64,000 bases of DNA from Clytia hemisphaerica (GCA_902728285.1 CACVBU010000741.1:186001-250000); one strand, 5' to 3'; shown: positions 42,901 to 53,255, numbered from the stretch's first letter. Made by a program: numbers and translations. Notes: generated from the sequence alone by a model not told the origin.

Positions 42901-43903
42901 GATGGGTCCCTTATCACAAGACAACCTGGTCATCGCACCTGCATTCTACGTTTCACAAGTCGATCTTGCTGGCCCATTCTCAAGCTACTCTCAACACCAC
43001 AAGCGTACAACTGTAAAGATTTGGTTAGTTGTATTTTGCTGTGCCACAACCACAGCAATCAACATCAAAGTCATGGAAGATTATTCCACATCATCATTCC
43101 TGCAATCATTCACACGTTTCTCTTGTCAAGTTGGATACCCACACAAGCTTCTGACAGACGAAGGCGGACAACTTGTCAAAGCATGCGAAACAATGAGGCT
43201 CAACCTAACCGATATCAAATTTCAACTCCATCGTGACTTAAAAATCGATTTTGAAGTCTGTCCTGTTGGTGGTCACAACCATCATGGTCGTGTCGAAAGA
43301 AAGATACAGGCAGTCAAATCATCATTGGAGAAATCGATGCACCAAGACCGTCTTTCAATAATCCAATGGGAAACCATTGCTGCTGGTGTCGCCAATTCAA
43401 TCAACGACATGCCCATTGCTGTCCGAAACGTCAAAGGAAACTTTGAGATGGCAGACTTAATCACTCCAAACAGGTTACTACTCGGACGAAACAACAACCG
43501 TGGACCAAGTGGAACGTTATCAGTCCAAAATGACTTCGACAAGATGCTAAGAGCAAATCAGAAAATCCATGATGCATGGTTTGACTGCTGGCTAGTCTCC
43601 CATGTTCCTAACCTAATCGAACAACCAAAATGGTTCAAAACCAGCACAAACATGAAAGCTGGTGATATTGTGTTATTCACCAAACAGGACTCGGTCCTAT
43701 CCTCAACATATCAATACGGAATTGTGAAATCTGTTATCAACGATCGTGACAACAAAGTTCGCAAAGTGGTGGTTGAATACCAGAATGCAAATGAAAATGT
43801 TAAACGTGTCACTACTCGGTCTGTAAGATCTTTAATTCTCATACATGGAATTGATGAACTTGATATTTCAAAAGAACTTTTCAAATGCAATAATTCAATT
43901 TAA
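39902..43903 (+). CDS. pol: BEL/Pao element 2 Pol, protease deleted
   Basis: 1333 codons. The first ~50 residues are Gag-like, then the text jumps to KMPSGLTIY, which in element 1 lies ~230 codons after the start of the knuckle; knuckle and protease are deleted. The rest is intact: RT with YVDD at 41177, RNase H with DASQ, PRGELYAAL and FTDSQ, H2C2 integrase finger, integrase core with DLAGP, TDEGG and a GRVERKI Glu, and a C-terminal domain. It differs from element 1 throughout, so it is a separate family. Long open RT-integrase in a damaged element suggests either youth or mobilisation in trans. Confidence 0.9.
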   Translation: MRYQREEISKRLQELIYLRPNMTMYNELKINYTALQDKKEEYESKLNQELKSKYARYFPEEIFKMPSGLTIYSSCFRSPDGSTGVIGGPHPVFNNIKYHHFNSTQFVKNQHKLFQLGYHVNPDLRLLGYTDKQADIFIPSKSAIEEESEHFKQSQAVGSEFLFRCINCRGCQSCKNLKSTDEVMSVQEEVEQHIINESIDIDISNQTSTAHLPLLNDPSIYLSPNRKIALQVYNQQLRRLSKHPEDKQDVLKSEQKLQALGYVEYVKNLTPEIQKSLHNINIANFIPWRAVWKENSISTPCRVVFDASMKTESGFSLNSIIAKGRNNMNKLMEIFVRWRGHQIGIHTDVAKMYNSIKLDQSHWCLQRYLWEENLSPDKPPEEKVIKTLIYGVKSSGNQAERALRETAKIFKDTYPDVFKTITEDVYVDDCLTGQPSLPKAKQLADRLEMVVNHGGFSLKGFTFSNQLPQESLTSDGKSVSVAGHKWFPKEDQICLDIQQLNFSKKYRGKKPKEIKEVPINLTRRQCVSKASEVFDISGLLTPITSTLKVDLHDLVRRKMDWDDILPNDLRNLWSSHFEMIQDIKSIRFNRAIVPLDAVDLNITTLDFGDASQNLICASIYARFKRKQGDYSCQLIFARSRLVPDDYTQPRGELYAALTNTHASEVVRKSFNSTHSESFKFTDSQITLYWITNMTLQLKQWIRNRVNEIHRLTNIESWKYVQSSDMIADVGTRRCTTLEDVDQSSQWINGMPWMKQDASQFPASTAKQITLGQAELEQAHREVKNPSTHTCNAYHSQMINDEFLKQAQQRYQFSNYLVDPNRHSFSKVVRIIAIVQRYIKLLRIPREAKTFQPKLQPHIILTDEEISHAEKYFFRKATGEIKQFVKQKIGKISIEKDDILYHIGRILPTDSITVVGKMTSTMKDLQATSFCVPIAEKYSPLAISIINEVHWNSSVKHSGVESTWREILKKAFILEGRSLVTLIRTSCLRCRYLNKQTIAVQMGPLSQDNLVIAPAFYVSQVDLAGPFSSYSQHHKRTTVKIWLVVFCCATTTAINIKVMEDYSTSSFLQSFTRFSCQVGYPHKLLTDEGGQLVKACETMRLNLTDIKFQLHRDLKIDFEVCPVGGHNHHGRVERKIQAVKSSLEKSMHQDRLSIIQWETIAAGVANSINDMPIAVRNVKGNFEMADLITPNRLLLGRNNNRGPSGTLSVQNDFDKMLRANQKIHDAWFDCWLVSHVPNLIEQPKWFKTSTNMKAGDIVLFTKQDSVLSSTYQYGIVKSVINDRDNKVRKVVVEYQNANENVKRVTTRSVRSLILIHGIDELDISKELFKCNNSI

Positions 43904-43963
43904 CTTGAGATATTTTTTCAATTCAATTTTTCAAATTAGTTTATTATTTATTTGTGGGGGGAG

Positions 43964-44054
43964 TGTCACAGCATCAGCTGCAGTTTTCAGTTTTTTGTCT
44001 TTCTGGCCTTTTCAGCTTTTTCTGTGTTTTGCCCTTTTTGGCCATTTTTCTGTC
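43964..44054 (+). repeat. BEL/Pao element 2, 3' LTR, first part
   Basis: Starts tgtcacagcatcagctgcag after a purine tract gtggggggag. It is interrupted after ttttctgtc by a TIR element. Confidence 0.92.
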
Positions 44055-46870
44055 CAGGGGCGTATCTAGGATTTTTAAGATACCCTGCAAAAAAGATTCA
44101 GCTATATATAGTGATTCAACTATATATAGTGTCTAAGGAGGGCCCACCATGGTTGGGCCCGACGGGCCAGAAAATTTTTGAATTTCGACCCTTTAGATTG
44201 GCTAAAACAGCCACCTTTTTATGCCCAATGTACCATGAACCAGAGATAAAGAATTAAAATTCATTTCATTTAAACACAAAATGAAGCTGGTAAAACTAAA
44301 ATCTGCCTCTGCCTCTAAAATATGGAATAAGTGAAGGAAAGAGAAAGGAGGTGTAAAAAAAAATAATAATAACTATCATGAATTTTTTAAAGAACTTTTT
44401 GAACTTTACACAAAAAAGTGAAAAATGATAGCAAAATAATACAATAGCACACAAAAGATTATAAATTATACAAAAATCTTTATCTGATCGTGATGATAGC
44501 AATAACAATAATAATAATATTTACCAAACTGTCTAAAAAGTTTTAATATAATTTTGATTCTTATTGTGTCAAATTTATTTATCTTATTGCTGCCAAAAGG
44601 TGACTTAAATAATTTCAAGCAGATTAATAATAAAAGCCTTTTGCCATTCAAATGAAAATTTAGAGAAAAAGAGCAAAACTATTTTATTCAGACTGCTCAA
44701 GAAAAGAGTATTTCATTAGAAAATTGATTAATGTGATGCATTAAAGTATCCAAAAATAGAATTTGTACTGAAGCTGAAATCTCTATAGTTGGTTCATCTT
44801 GAAATTTTATTCTAGCCCCATTCTGGTGTCTCGTTTGGAACTGTTTGCCAAATCAAGCAGAGAATCCTGTACCAGGGGTAAAAAGCCCCCAATCCGAATT
44901 GAAAACAAACCATATGTCATCAGAAACTCATTTATTCATTATGTACATAATGCAGCATGTTTTATGTTTGGTATCAAAATTCAGTTGTTGTGTTATAAAT
45001 TGTATACTATATATATACATTATGCATCCAAATTCATTTGCATTGGCAATTACATGTCAAAATCAAATCAAGATGTACTTTCCAGAGATGATATTACATG
45101 ACAAATATTGATATCCAGTTTACAGGGAAAATTTTGAATCCAAAAACTTCCAAGAAACTAAATGTTAGGTACACATCATCATTTTGATTGAATTATTCCA
45201 TTCTTTTGTTTCCTTTAAGTTAAATATGGTTTCACTCATCTTATTAGCAGACTTTGTCACTGTTACAAAGATTTCGTACCAACCACGTGAAGGTGCAAAA
45301 TAATCCATTGATCTAGGGGCTACTGGACAGTATGATGGCAACTAACCTGAAAGTATATAATGAAGAGGGAATTAGGACTTTTGCAAGCTACACGTCTACA
45401 TATTTAACAAACACAAAACAACAAAATTTAAGTCAAACGACAACTGGACAACCAATGAAATTAATCTTATATAATAACCGGCTGACTGTGGATAACCGCC
45501 AACCGTAATGCTTCATGACTGAGCCAATCTACTTAACTTATTGGATGGGTTTTTTTGGTTCTGAGAATAATACTTACAATTCAGGAAAAGTTCTGCACAC
45601 GTGCAAGGCATCGAAGTGTATCCATCAAAGAATTGTTGCCCACAAGATGGAGAGAAATGGAACTGTACAGGCAATTTCCATTTGGAAGAGAACTAAAACA
45701 AAATAGAGAAATCATTTTTAAGATTGTCGTGCAGTTTTTATGAGTACTTTTTTACAGTACTTGACTGGCAGGTGCTGGCCCGCAAACTAAACATAGTCAA
45801 ATACAATCTGTTTGTGTACCTCAAAATAGTGTGCGAAAAACCCACACAGATCTTTTTCTCTCCCCAGAAAAATTTTTTAACCGGCCAAAACATATTAAAA
45901 ACATTAGGGTGTCAAGGTCAGAATCACAAAATTTTCAATGTTATTTTTTTTTCTCTTATTTCAAAATAAAACCACAATAGGTTGGTTGTGTCCCTTTGCC
46001 TCTTAAATTGCCATGCCACAAATTCATCTCCTGTCGTCAACCTTTTCTTAGCCAGAGTGATTGGCCAAACAAACAGTAAGTACGTACCCCAATTGATCAA
46101 ATATCTTATAAATATTTCATGATTGGCCACTCACTCACCACACACAACAAGTGGTTTTGTTGATTACCAAAAATTATGACAAGTCATAGGCCATAGGCAG
46201 ATAAGTAGAGAAAGAGGGGGAAGGGAAGCAGTTTTTCCTGCACTTATCAGATTATAATTGATAACATGCAGGCATGAAAAATAATAGAAAAAATACCACA
46301 TACCTTACAGATTTGACTTTCCTTGTTGCAATGGATTTCAGAAGATAACCATAAGAAGAAAAACAAACATTGAGATGACCTTGATGGCAGCCCTCAGATG
46401 ACGAATTTGGAGAAGATCGAAAATGTGCAGGCTTCAAATTCTTCAGAATTTGCGACAAAATAGATAAAATCAGGACTGTCTATTCTGTTTTTTCTTCTCC
46501 AAGCATCTAAAGGCATTTGACGAGTCTTGACTTTTAACGTTTTGACACTAACAGCCATCAAATCCCGGGCAAACCCTGCATTTTGACCTCATCCAGGTCT
46601 TTCTACAAAATTTTGCAGGGTGCAGGCCTGCAAAACGCTTTTGTGCACAAAATCTAAAATACAGACTCGAATTCACGCTTCCTGTAACGCGACTTGATAA
46701 ACAGTTTTCTTATATTTACCGCGGACTTTAAGTCAGTAAAATAAATCTAATGACACTAACGAATGATCCGGAAAAACAACTCCGGGTAGGCTAAAAACAA
46801 GCTGCGACAAAAAAGACTCCGGAGCATACCCTGCGAGTGCATGTTTTGCAGGGGTGTCGCACCGCCCCTG
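44055..46870. mobile_element. TIR element (CAGGGGCG ends) in the 3' LTR
   Basis: It begins CAGGGGCGTATC and ends CACCGCCCCTG, giving short inverted repeats CAGGGGCG. CTGTC flanks both ends (44050-44054, 46871-46875), and the 5' LTR shows the uninterrupted site. CAGGGGCG ends resemble hAT elements, but a 5-bp duplication does not fit hAT (8 bp), so the family is open. No transposase is seen. A 17-bp direct repeat (tatatatagt type) lies at 44101-44130. Confidence 0.78.
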
Positions 46871-47221
46871 CTGTCTGGTCTGTGTTTTGTTCTCTGTTTT
46901 TGCATTTTTGGGATTTTCAGTGTTTTTGGACATTTTCAATTAATTTATGTTAATTTATGTCAATTTATTCAATAAATTTCAAATAGTATATGTCAACTTT
47001 GCTTTATTCTGCATTTTTTCATTTATAAATTTTTGGTCTGTATTTTATACACAAGTTGATAAATAGCAGTGCCATTCTCAGTTTTTGCATTCATTCCAAA
47101 AGGAGCACTTGAAGGGTGAACATCATTTTCCAAATTTCAACTTTCAACAAGACTTAGTCATTCAATTCAAATATGACTTAGTCACACATTTTTCTCACCT
47201 TCATTTGCCCCTGACCCAACA
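46871..47221 (+). repeat. BEL/Pao element 2, 3' LTR, second part
   Basis: Resumes ctgtctggtctgtgttttgt and runs to gacccaaca. It is followed directly by AACAT. Confidence 0.92.
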
Positions 47222-47773
47222 AACATGCATAACTATAAACCCTCGAATGTAACGGAGCCCGATTTTCGAAAGAAAATTTTTTTGGGCAAATTTGGGCCCA
47301 AAAACGGCTAAAAAACGGGGTTTTGTGAAAAATTGGATCATTAATTTTTTCTGATTTTTTTGCATGAAAGTAGGTAAAAGATGGCTGAAGCAGATTTTTG
47401 TAAAAGAAGAATTTTTCAGCTCAAAAAACGCATCTTTATCTATAAGAATCACTATTAATAAGCATACATCAATGTTCTTAGCCAAATTACTCAATTTTTT
47501 GATGAGATAGATGTTTGTTTTTGCTCACAAAGTCTTGAATATGAAAGAATATTTCAAGAGCATGAAATTTTGGTTTCTAAACGTTTTTTTTTATAAGAAA
47601 CAAACGACTAATTTTAATAGATCGTCACTATTTGTGTTCTGAATGATTGTTTAATGGTCACGTCACGTAGATGTCAATTATAAATGTGTTAAATGCATAA
47701 CCAGGTAGGTCCATAAAAGTATCACTTGTTTTCTCCTCGCATTGCTATCTAACTTTCATCATCAGGTAGGTCC
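47222..47773 (+). repeat. Y repeat, copy 2 right part
   Basis: Resumes aacatgcataactataaacc and gtaacggagcccgattttcg, then ends tcatcaggtaggtccattca; AGGTAGGTCC is the inverse of the GGACCTACCT at 37845. A second aggtaggtcc lies at 47703. Confidence 0.75.
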
Positions 47774-47868
47774 ATTCAGCATCTAGCTTGTTTGTTGTTG
47801 GTCTGTCAGGGCAGAGATTTCCAATGGGTCTTTTGGTTGTACTGTCATTGGCTCAGTAAAAGTTAGAA

Positions 47869-48190
47869 TTAATCCTTCTCTGTGTCCTGTGGTTGGTCAT
47901 GTTTCTCCTTCTTTTTCTTACGTTTTTTCTTCTTGGCGTTTGACGGGTTTTCGTTTGGTTGGTCATCTGATGATTGATCGATGTTTCCGTTTTGACATTG
48001 TTGATACGGTTGACAGGATTGTGTCATTCGATGCAGTGCTTGCTTTGTCTGAGTCCTCCGATATGGGTCCGATGGGGTCGATGGGTTTTCCACCAAAATC
48101 AATCGTGTCTGAAGCATCAATTTCAAAGTTGACCTGACCTTTCGCTTGATCACAAAGGGAGTGGTCGTCTGGGGAATTGTGGAATTCGTC
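47869..48190 (-). pseudogene. C-terminal fragment of the unknown Lys-rich protein, copy B
   Basis: The minus strand again reads HNSPDDHSLCDQ, IDFGGKPIDPIGPISEDSDK, then TILSTVSTMSKRKH, as at 36337-36726. After this a frame change brings stops, and a Lys-rich tail (KKKRKKKKEKH) lies in another frame. So copy B is decayed. It sits beside the right end of a Y repeat, as copy A sits beside a left end. Confidence 0.5.
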
Positions 48191-49059
48191 AACCCCACGT
48201 GCCAGCCTCCTGAAATGATACCAAGTTCTTTTGAAAAACGTTGTCTGTAGAATTCAACTGGGATAGAAATTCGAGCCTAATTTTTACACCAGTGTGAATT
48301 TTGGACTATGTTCTGAGGGATTAACCAAGGAGTTTTGAAAAAGCGTAATTTGGGTTCTGTAAAATTTCACCGGGTTGGACAGCATTTTATTTCAATTTCT
48401 CACTGGGGTTGAGATCACACACCTTAAATTGCCTGGGATGAGTCATTTCTTTACTGGTGCTTAAATTTAGGCTATTTTAGAGCATTTTTTTCACCGGGTT
48501 ATTCACCGAGGCGGATCTGACCGGGTCACTGATTCAGGGGTGTATGGTTAGTTTAGCTCGTCAAGATGACAAATTACGTTATATTACGTTTTTTGAGAAC
48601 ACTTAATATTTTTTACATTTTTCACTTCAAAAACTTAAACTCAATATCATATGGGAACAGATTTTTCAGCTCGTTCATAACCAAAAAAATTGGAAAACCA
48701 AGACGCCAATTATTGAGTGACAGCGTCATCTCTCTTTCAATTTCTTCGTCAATCAAAACAAGGCAACATCTTTTGACGACGTGACGTTAATCTGGGAACC
48801 TAAACTTGAGCATATCCAAGACAGCTTGTGTGTGTTCTTGATAGTCTAAAATTAATAAGAAATCGAAGATAGGGAAAGCTGTTTTGAGTTGTAAAGATAT
48901 TCGAAAACTGCGAAATTAAAATCATTGCGAAGTTATCATGCAACAAAGTTTTTGCCAAAAATTCTCGCCAAAAATTAGTCTTCTTTAAAGTATGTAGTAT
49001 AATTGCTTGTGTTTTGATACACCAGACGAAAAGTTCTTTGAGTTTAGTTAAGTCGTTAC
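48191..49059. other. spacer with a dispersed accgggt block
   Basis: 48360-48545 holds caccgggttggacagc, ctcactggggttgag and gaccgggtcactgattcagg, related to the block in the CACTA interior (5.4 kb). The minus-strand frame 48800-49059 could extend the exon at 49060 in read-through (LTKLKELFVWCIKTQ...), ending at 48800. No other gene is seen. Confidence 0.4.
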
Positions 49060-49123
49060 CTTTTTCATTCAATTTTTTCTTTTCATCCATATCCATGAAG
49101 TTCCAAAAAGTTTCTTCGAGTGT
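49060..49123 (-). CDS. candidate internal exon C of a small-exon gene
   Basis: The acceptor acctacgtag precedes 49123 and the donor AAAAAG|GTAACG follows 49060. In phase 0, as exon B requires, it reads TLEETFWNFMDMDEKKKLN with no stop. Length is 64 nt. Confidence 0.42.
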
Positions 49124-49443
49124 CTACGTAGGTAAAAAAACTTTTATCCCAACTGGATTAAGACCTTCTAACTTTACGTTTTCAGTAACTCAGTTTCTCT
49201 AAAAAACGTCTCAGTGAGGCAATACTACAACCAATACGTGCTATGAGGTCATGTGGGAGCCTATTCTAATACAAGAGAACAGGACCAAGGAAAAAAGGTT
49301 CTGGTATTGTGGACACTCTAAAAAGTTTCAGTGATTTAAGCGAAGAAGGTTTGGTTTTGGTGGTGATATCAAAGTAAGGGGAGGGTCATTTCATAGCAAG
49401 GAAAATAAAACTTCAAGTTGTACACTATGTTAAACAAACATAC

Positions 49444-49499
49444 TTCTTTGATGTGATCTATTTCAAATGCATCGTGTTTTTCTGGTTGTGACTTTGATT
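49444..49499 (-). CDS. candidate internal exon B of a small-exon gene
   Basis: The acceptor tttctttttatag and donor AAAGAA|GTATGT frame a 56-nt exon. Joined in phase 1 to exon A it reads SKSQPEKHDAFEIDHIKE with no stop and leaves phase 0 for exon C. Confidence 0.45.
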
Positions 49500-49799
49500 C
49501 TATAAAAAGAAAAAGAAATAGCAGATTTAGATTATTTGTTATTTCAAGGGTGAATTGTCAAAAAATATCCACAAGAGAGCTGATCTGCTGAAAAAGACTT
49601 CACTCGTCAGTTTTCTTGTTGTTATTGCTGTATCTTCTGTACATATTAAGTAGGACAAAATTGTTTCTAAAAACAGCTATAATTTCAAAACGAGGATAGC
49701 TAGAAAGTAACAATGTTAGCAAATGATACTGCTGTCTTGGTTTCTACATTTGAACAGTTTTTACTGACAACAGGATTTTAAGGATTAAAAGAAACTTAC

Positions 49800-49866
49800 T
49801 GGAATTAGATTCAAGCTTTACGTTATCTTTTTTGAAATTTTCGGAATCGTGTTGAACTGGGTTGCA
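49800..49866 (-). CDS. candidate internal exon A of a small-exon gene
   Basis: The acceptor ttttttatttag and consensus donor TTCCA|GTAAGT bound a 67-nt exon reading NPVQHDSENFKKDNVKLESN in phase 0. A decayed copy of its 3' half lies at about 49140-49200 (aacgtaaagttagaagg...aatcca) with the donor changed to GTTGGG. The charged, hydrophilic text gives no family. Confidence 0.45.
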
Positions 49867-50119
49867 CTAAATAAAAAACAAAAGCTAAATATTAATGAAC
49901 GACAAGTTCTTATCTCCAGTAAACACGTTAGTTCGAATTGTAGAAGTTTGAATTAGAAAGAGTGAAAACATACGATTCCCAGCCAATTGTTACATCATTA
50001 TCAAACACATTCAAAAAGTACAAAGGATGTCCAGGAAAACTTTTCTGACTGATCTTTTTCTCCTCGCATTGCTATCTTACTTTTATCATCAGGTAGGTCC
50101 ATTCAGCAGCTAGCTTTTT
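49867..50119. other. spacer with a Y-repeat end
   Basis: The end motif tcatcaggtaggtccattca at 50087-50106 belongs to another partial Y copy. Nothing else is seen. Confidence 0.4.
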
Positions 50120-51166
50120 GGACCTACCTCCGGGTACCCCGGTGGAGGTTCTATAAATTAACCCATGTCCGTTCGTCTGTTCGTTCGTCTGTTCGTCCGT
50201 CCGTCCGTCTGTTACCAGCTTTTCTCAGGATTGGCTCATTAGTTTTTTCTGATTTTTTGCACAATGATGCAAAATCGCAATGCCCAGAACGTGACGGAGC
50301 CCGATTTTTGAGAAAAAATTTATTTGGGCAAATTTGGGCCAAAAACTGCCTAAAAATAGGGTTTTTTGGACTTTGTGCAAAATCCTGTCATTACTTTTTT
50401 CTGATTTTTTGTACAAAGATGGAGGGCAAGATTCTCTAAAGAATGGCTGAAGTGGTTTTCCCGGAAAATTCTTATTCGCCTTAAAAAACGGATTTTCGTA
50501 TTTTTGGGGAAATTCCCTTTAACCAAATAAGAAAATATAGCTTTTCTCAATGTTGACTCGTTATTTTTTTCTGATTTTTTGCACAACGATGCAAAATGGC
50601 AATGCCTAAAATGTGTCGGAGCCTGATTTTCGAGAAAAAATATATTTGGGCAAATTTGGGCCAAAAACTGCCTAAAAATAGGGTTTTTTGTACTTTGTGC
50701 AAAATCCTGTCATTACTTTTTTCTGATTTTTTGTATATAAAGATGGAGGGCAAGATTCTCTAAAGAATGGCTGAAGTGGTTTTTCCCGGGAAATTCTTAT
50801 TCGCCTTAAAAAACGGATTTTCGTATTTTTGGGGAAATTCCCTTTAACCAAATAAGAAAATATAGCTTTTCTCAATGTTGACTCGTAATTTTTTTCTGAT
50901 TTTTTGCACAATGATGCAAAATGGCAATGTCCAAAATGTGAAGGAGCCAGATTTTTAAGGAAAATCTTTTTGGGCAAATTTGGGCCAAAAACAGCTTAAA
51001 AGGTTTTTGGGCCTGAATGGTTTAAGTGATTTTCGTATTTGGGGAAATCCCTTTTTACCATTTTACATTATTCAACACACAAGCTTTATTTTTCCATTCT
51101 GAATTTTTGTACAATTATTGTCACTTTTTTCTTATTTTCATCTGATGTTAATCATTAGGTAGGTCC
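50120..51166 (+). repeat. Y repeat, copy 3, with both ends
   Basis: Starts GGACCTACCT at 50120 and ends AGGTAGGTCC at 51166, forming a 10-bp inverted repeat over about 1.05 kb. Near the left end is a ttcg/tccg microsatellite (50168-50206). Inside, a ~312-bp unit (gatggagggcaagattctct keyed at 50419 and 50744) is duplicated in tandem. It is probably a non-autonomous DNA element; no target duplication could be fixed. Confidence 0.75.
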
Positions 51167-51320
51167 ATTCAGCATGTTGCTTGTTTGTTCTCGTTTCTAA
51201 TTTTGTTAAAGTTACTATTTTGTTCTGTTTGTGGCCCTTCGTGGAAACAATTCCTCAGCTATCTAAAAGCTGTTGAATTTTTCGAAGCATGCCACGTAAA
51301 ATATTTGTTATCATTATTAT

Positions 51321-52000
51321 TAGAGCACTACTCGTCCGATTAACTCAAAAAACATCACACCATGGCCTCGTTTTGGCGGTTCTTTTCCTACTTTGCTTGT
51401 TTTTGAGCTTTCCTTTGAACCAATTCTAAAAGAAAAATCATAGTTTAGATTAGAGCACCACTCGTCCGATTAACTCAAAAAACATCACATGATGGCCTCA
51501 TTTTGGCGGTTCTTTTCCTACTTTGCTTGTTTTTGAGCTTTCCTTTGAACCAATTCTAAAAGAACAATCAAAGTTTGAATTAGAGCACCACTCGTCCGAT
51601 TAACTCAAAAAACATCACCCCATGGCCTCATTTTGGCAGTTCTTTTCCTACTTTGCTTGTTTTTGAGCTTTCCTTTGAACCAATTCTAAAAGAAAAATCA
51701 TAGTTTAAATTAGAGGACCACTCGTCCGATTAACTCAAAAAACTTCACCCATGGCCTCATTTTGGCGGTCCTTTTCCTACTTTGCTTGTTTTTGAGCTTT
51801 CCTTTGAACCAATTCTAAAAGAAAAATCATAGTTTAGATTAGAGCACTACTCGTCCGATTAACTCAAAAAAACCTTACCCATGGCCTCATTTTGGTGGTC
51901 CTTTTCCTACTTTGCTTGTTTTTGAGCTTTCCTTTGAACCAATTCTAAAAGAAAAATCATAGTTTAGATTAGAGCACCACTCGTCCGATTAACTCAATAG
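51321..52000 (+). repeat. 130-bp tandem array, about 5.3 units
   Basis: Units start tagagcaccactcgtccgat at 51321, 51450, 51579, 51709, 51838 and 51967, and include cctactttgcttgtttttga. Differences between units are few, so the array is young. No coding frame persists. Confidence 0.9.
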
Positions 52001-52016
52001 CATTTTCCAATCAGTT

Positions 52017-52216
52017 CTCTCGGGTGCCTAATAGCCGGGGGGGCGCTAATTAATTTTTTTTGTTTTTATTTTTTTTTGAAAGTTCCCTCTTTTGCCCTAA
52101 TTCTGCTGTATTAGCCTCGAAAATTTTCCACCCAGGACATTTTTATTCCAACCCTCTCCCCGCATATTAAGTTTTGAGATTTTTTCCAAACCCCCCGGCT
52201 ATTAGGTACCCGAGAG
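52017..52216. mobile_element. 200-bp MITE
   Basis: ctctcgggtgcctaatagcc at the left and the complement of ctctcgggtacctaatagcc at the right give ~27-bp inverted repeats with G/C runs inward. It abuts the last unit of the 130-bp array. Superfamily unknown. Confidence 0.75.
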
Positions 52217-53255
52217 TAGATACAGTTTATCCTAGGGTTGTTTAGGCAAAAAGGTCAATTTTAAGCCCGTCTGTAAAATACACGGTATCAACAGGTGGCA
52301 TTTAAAAAACATGTTGCCTCACAAAATTTGAGCACAAAAAGTTGTGAAAAAGTTAGAGGGAGGTCCTAGTGTCGACATTTTCAAATGACGATGCGATGAC
52401 GTCATCAACTGACAATGACGTCATCAATGACGCCGAAAGTTTCACGGAAGATGACAATTCAAGTTTGGTGCACATTTTCAAAATTTAAATTCACTTGAAT
52501 AAAGATTTCTCATTGGGGGGCCCAAGATGCTCGAAGGGATAATGAAGGAGCTGTTGAATGGCAATAGGAATATTGTTAATATAATGTGAAATCATCCAGT
52601 AATTCCTTTTTAAAAACCATGACATATCTATATTTTAAAATATAACTTAAGGTACTGTAATAAAACGTTCATAAGATTTAATTGTTGGATTTTTTTATTA
52701 TTGTTTGGAACAACTTGACCTGATCCCTGTAGAAATTCCGTAAATGAAGTAGTTTTTGTCATCTCTTTTATCACCAATTTGGTATAACCATAAATACAAA
52801 GGAGGTCTCTCTCTTTTTTAAAAATATATGCTTGAGTTATGTACATTTAAAAATGTTTTCTTTTTTTGTTGATTAAAATAAAAATATTGAGGTAGTCGAC
52901 TGAGGGAGAAGGTAGATAGATCGCAGAGCTCGAGATGAACGGGAATCTTCCAAAATTGCCGCCCTTATAAAATCCAAAAGGCAGTAGGCAATCACGAGAA
53001 CAAAAGGAAAACTGACAAAATGATGAGTTAGCAAAAAAGTGTAGCGTGGGAATCTCATCCTGCAAAATCAAAACAAACAAAGTCTGGAAGATTGATTTAG
53101 AATAAAAATGGAGGAGATTTATTATAATGAATTAATGGGTCATTATCTCACAAGGCCAGGATGGAAGTATAGTTATCAAAGCGGGAGCATAGAATCACGT
53201 GGAAGTGTAGGAAAAGATCTGGGAAAAGCTCAATTGTCTTGTGGTCATTTCTTGT
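52217..53255. other. spacer with paired CRE-like motifs
   Basis: No gene. tgacgtcatcaa occurs at about 52397 and 52416, both containing the full CRE/ATF palindrome tgacgtca. Confidence 0.4.

Larger units (their letters stand above)
38367..47221 (+). mobile_element. BEL/Pao LTR retrotransposon 2, rearranged
   Basis: LTRs begin tgtcacagcatcagctgcag and end gacccaaca; AACAT flanks both sides (38362-38366, 47222-47226). Order: 5' LTR, nine leader bases, an inverted segment with protease and an antisense Ig ORF, a frameshifted gag fragment, pol without protease, then a 3' LTR split by a TIR element. It cannot be autonomous, although RT to integrase is open. It inserted in Y repeat copy 2. Confidence 0.92.

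Noticed and set aside
51321-52000. CRISPR-like regular repeat
   Set aside because: Whole 130-bp units are repeated without unique spacers, in a eukaryotic context; this is an ordinary tandem array.
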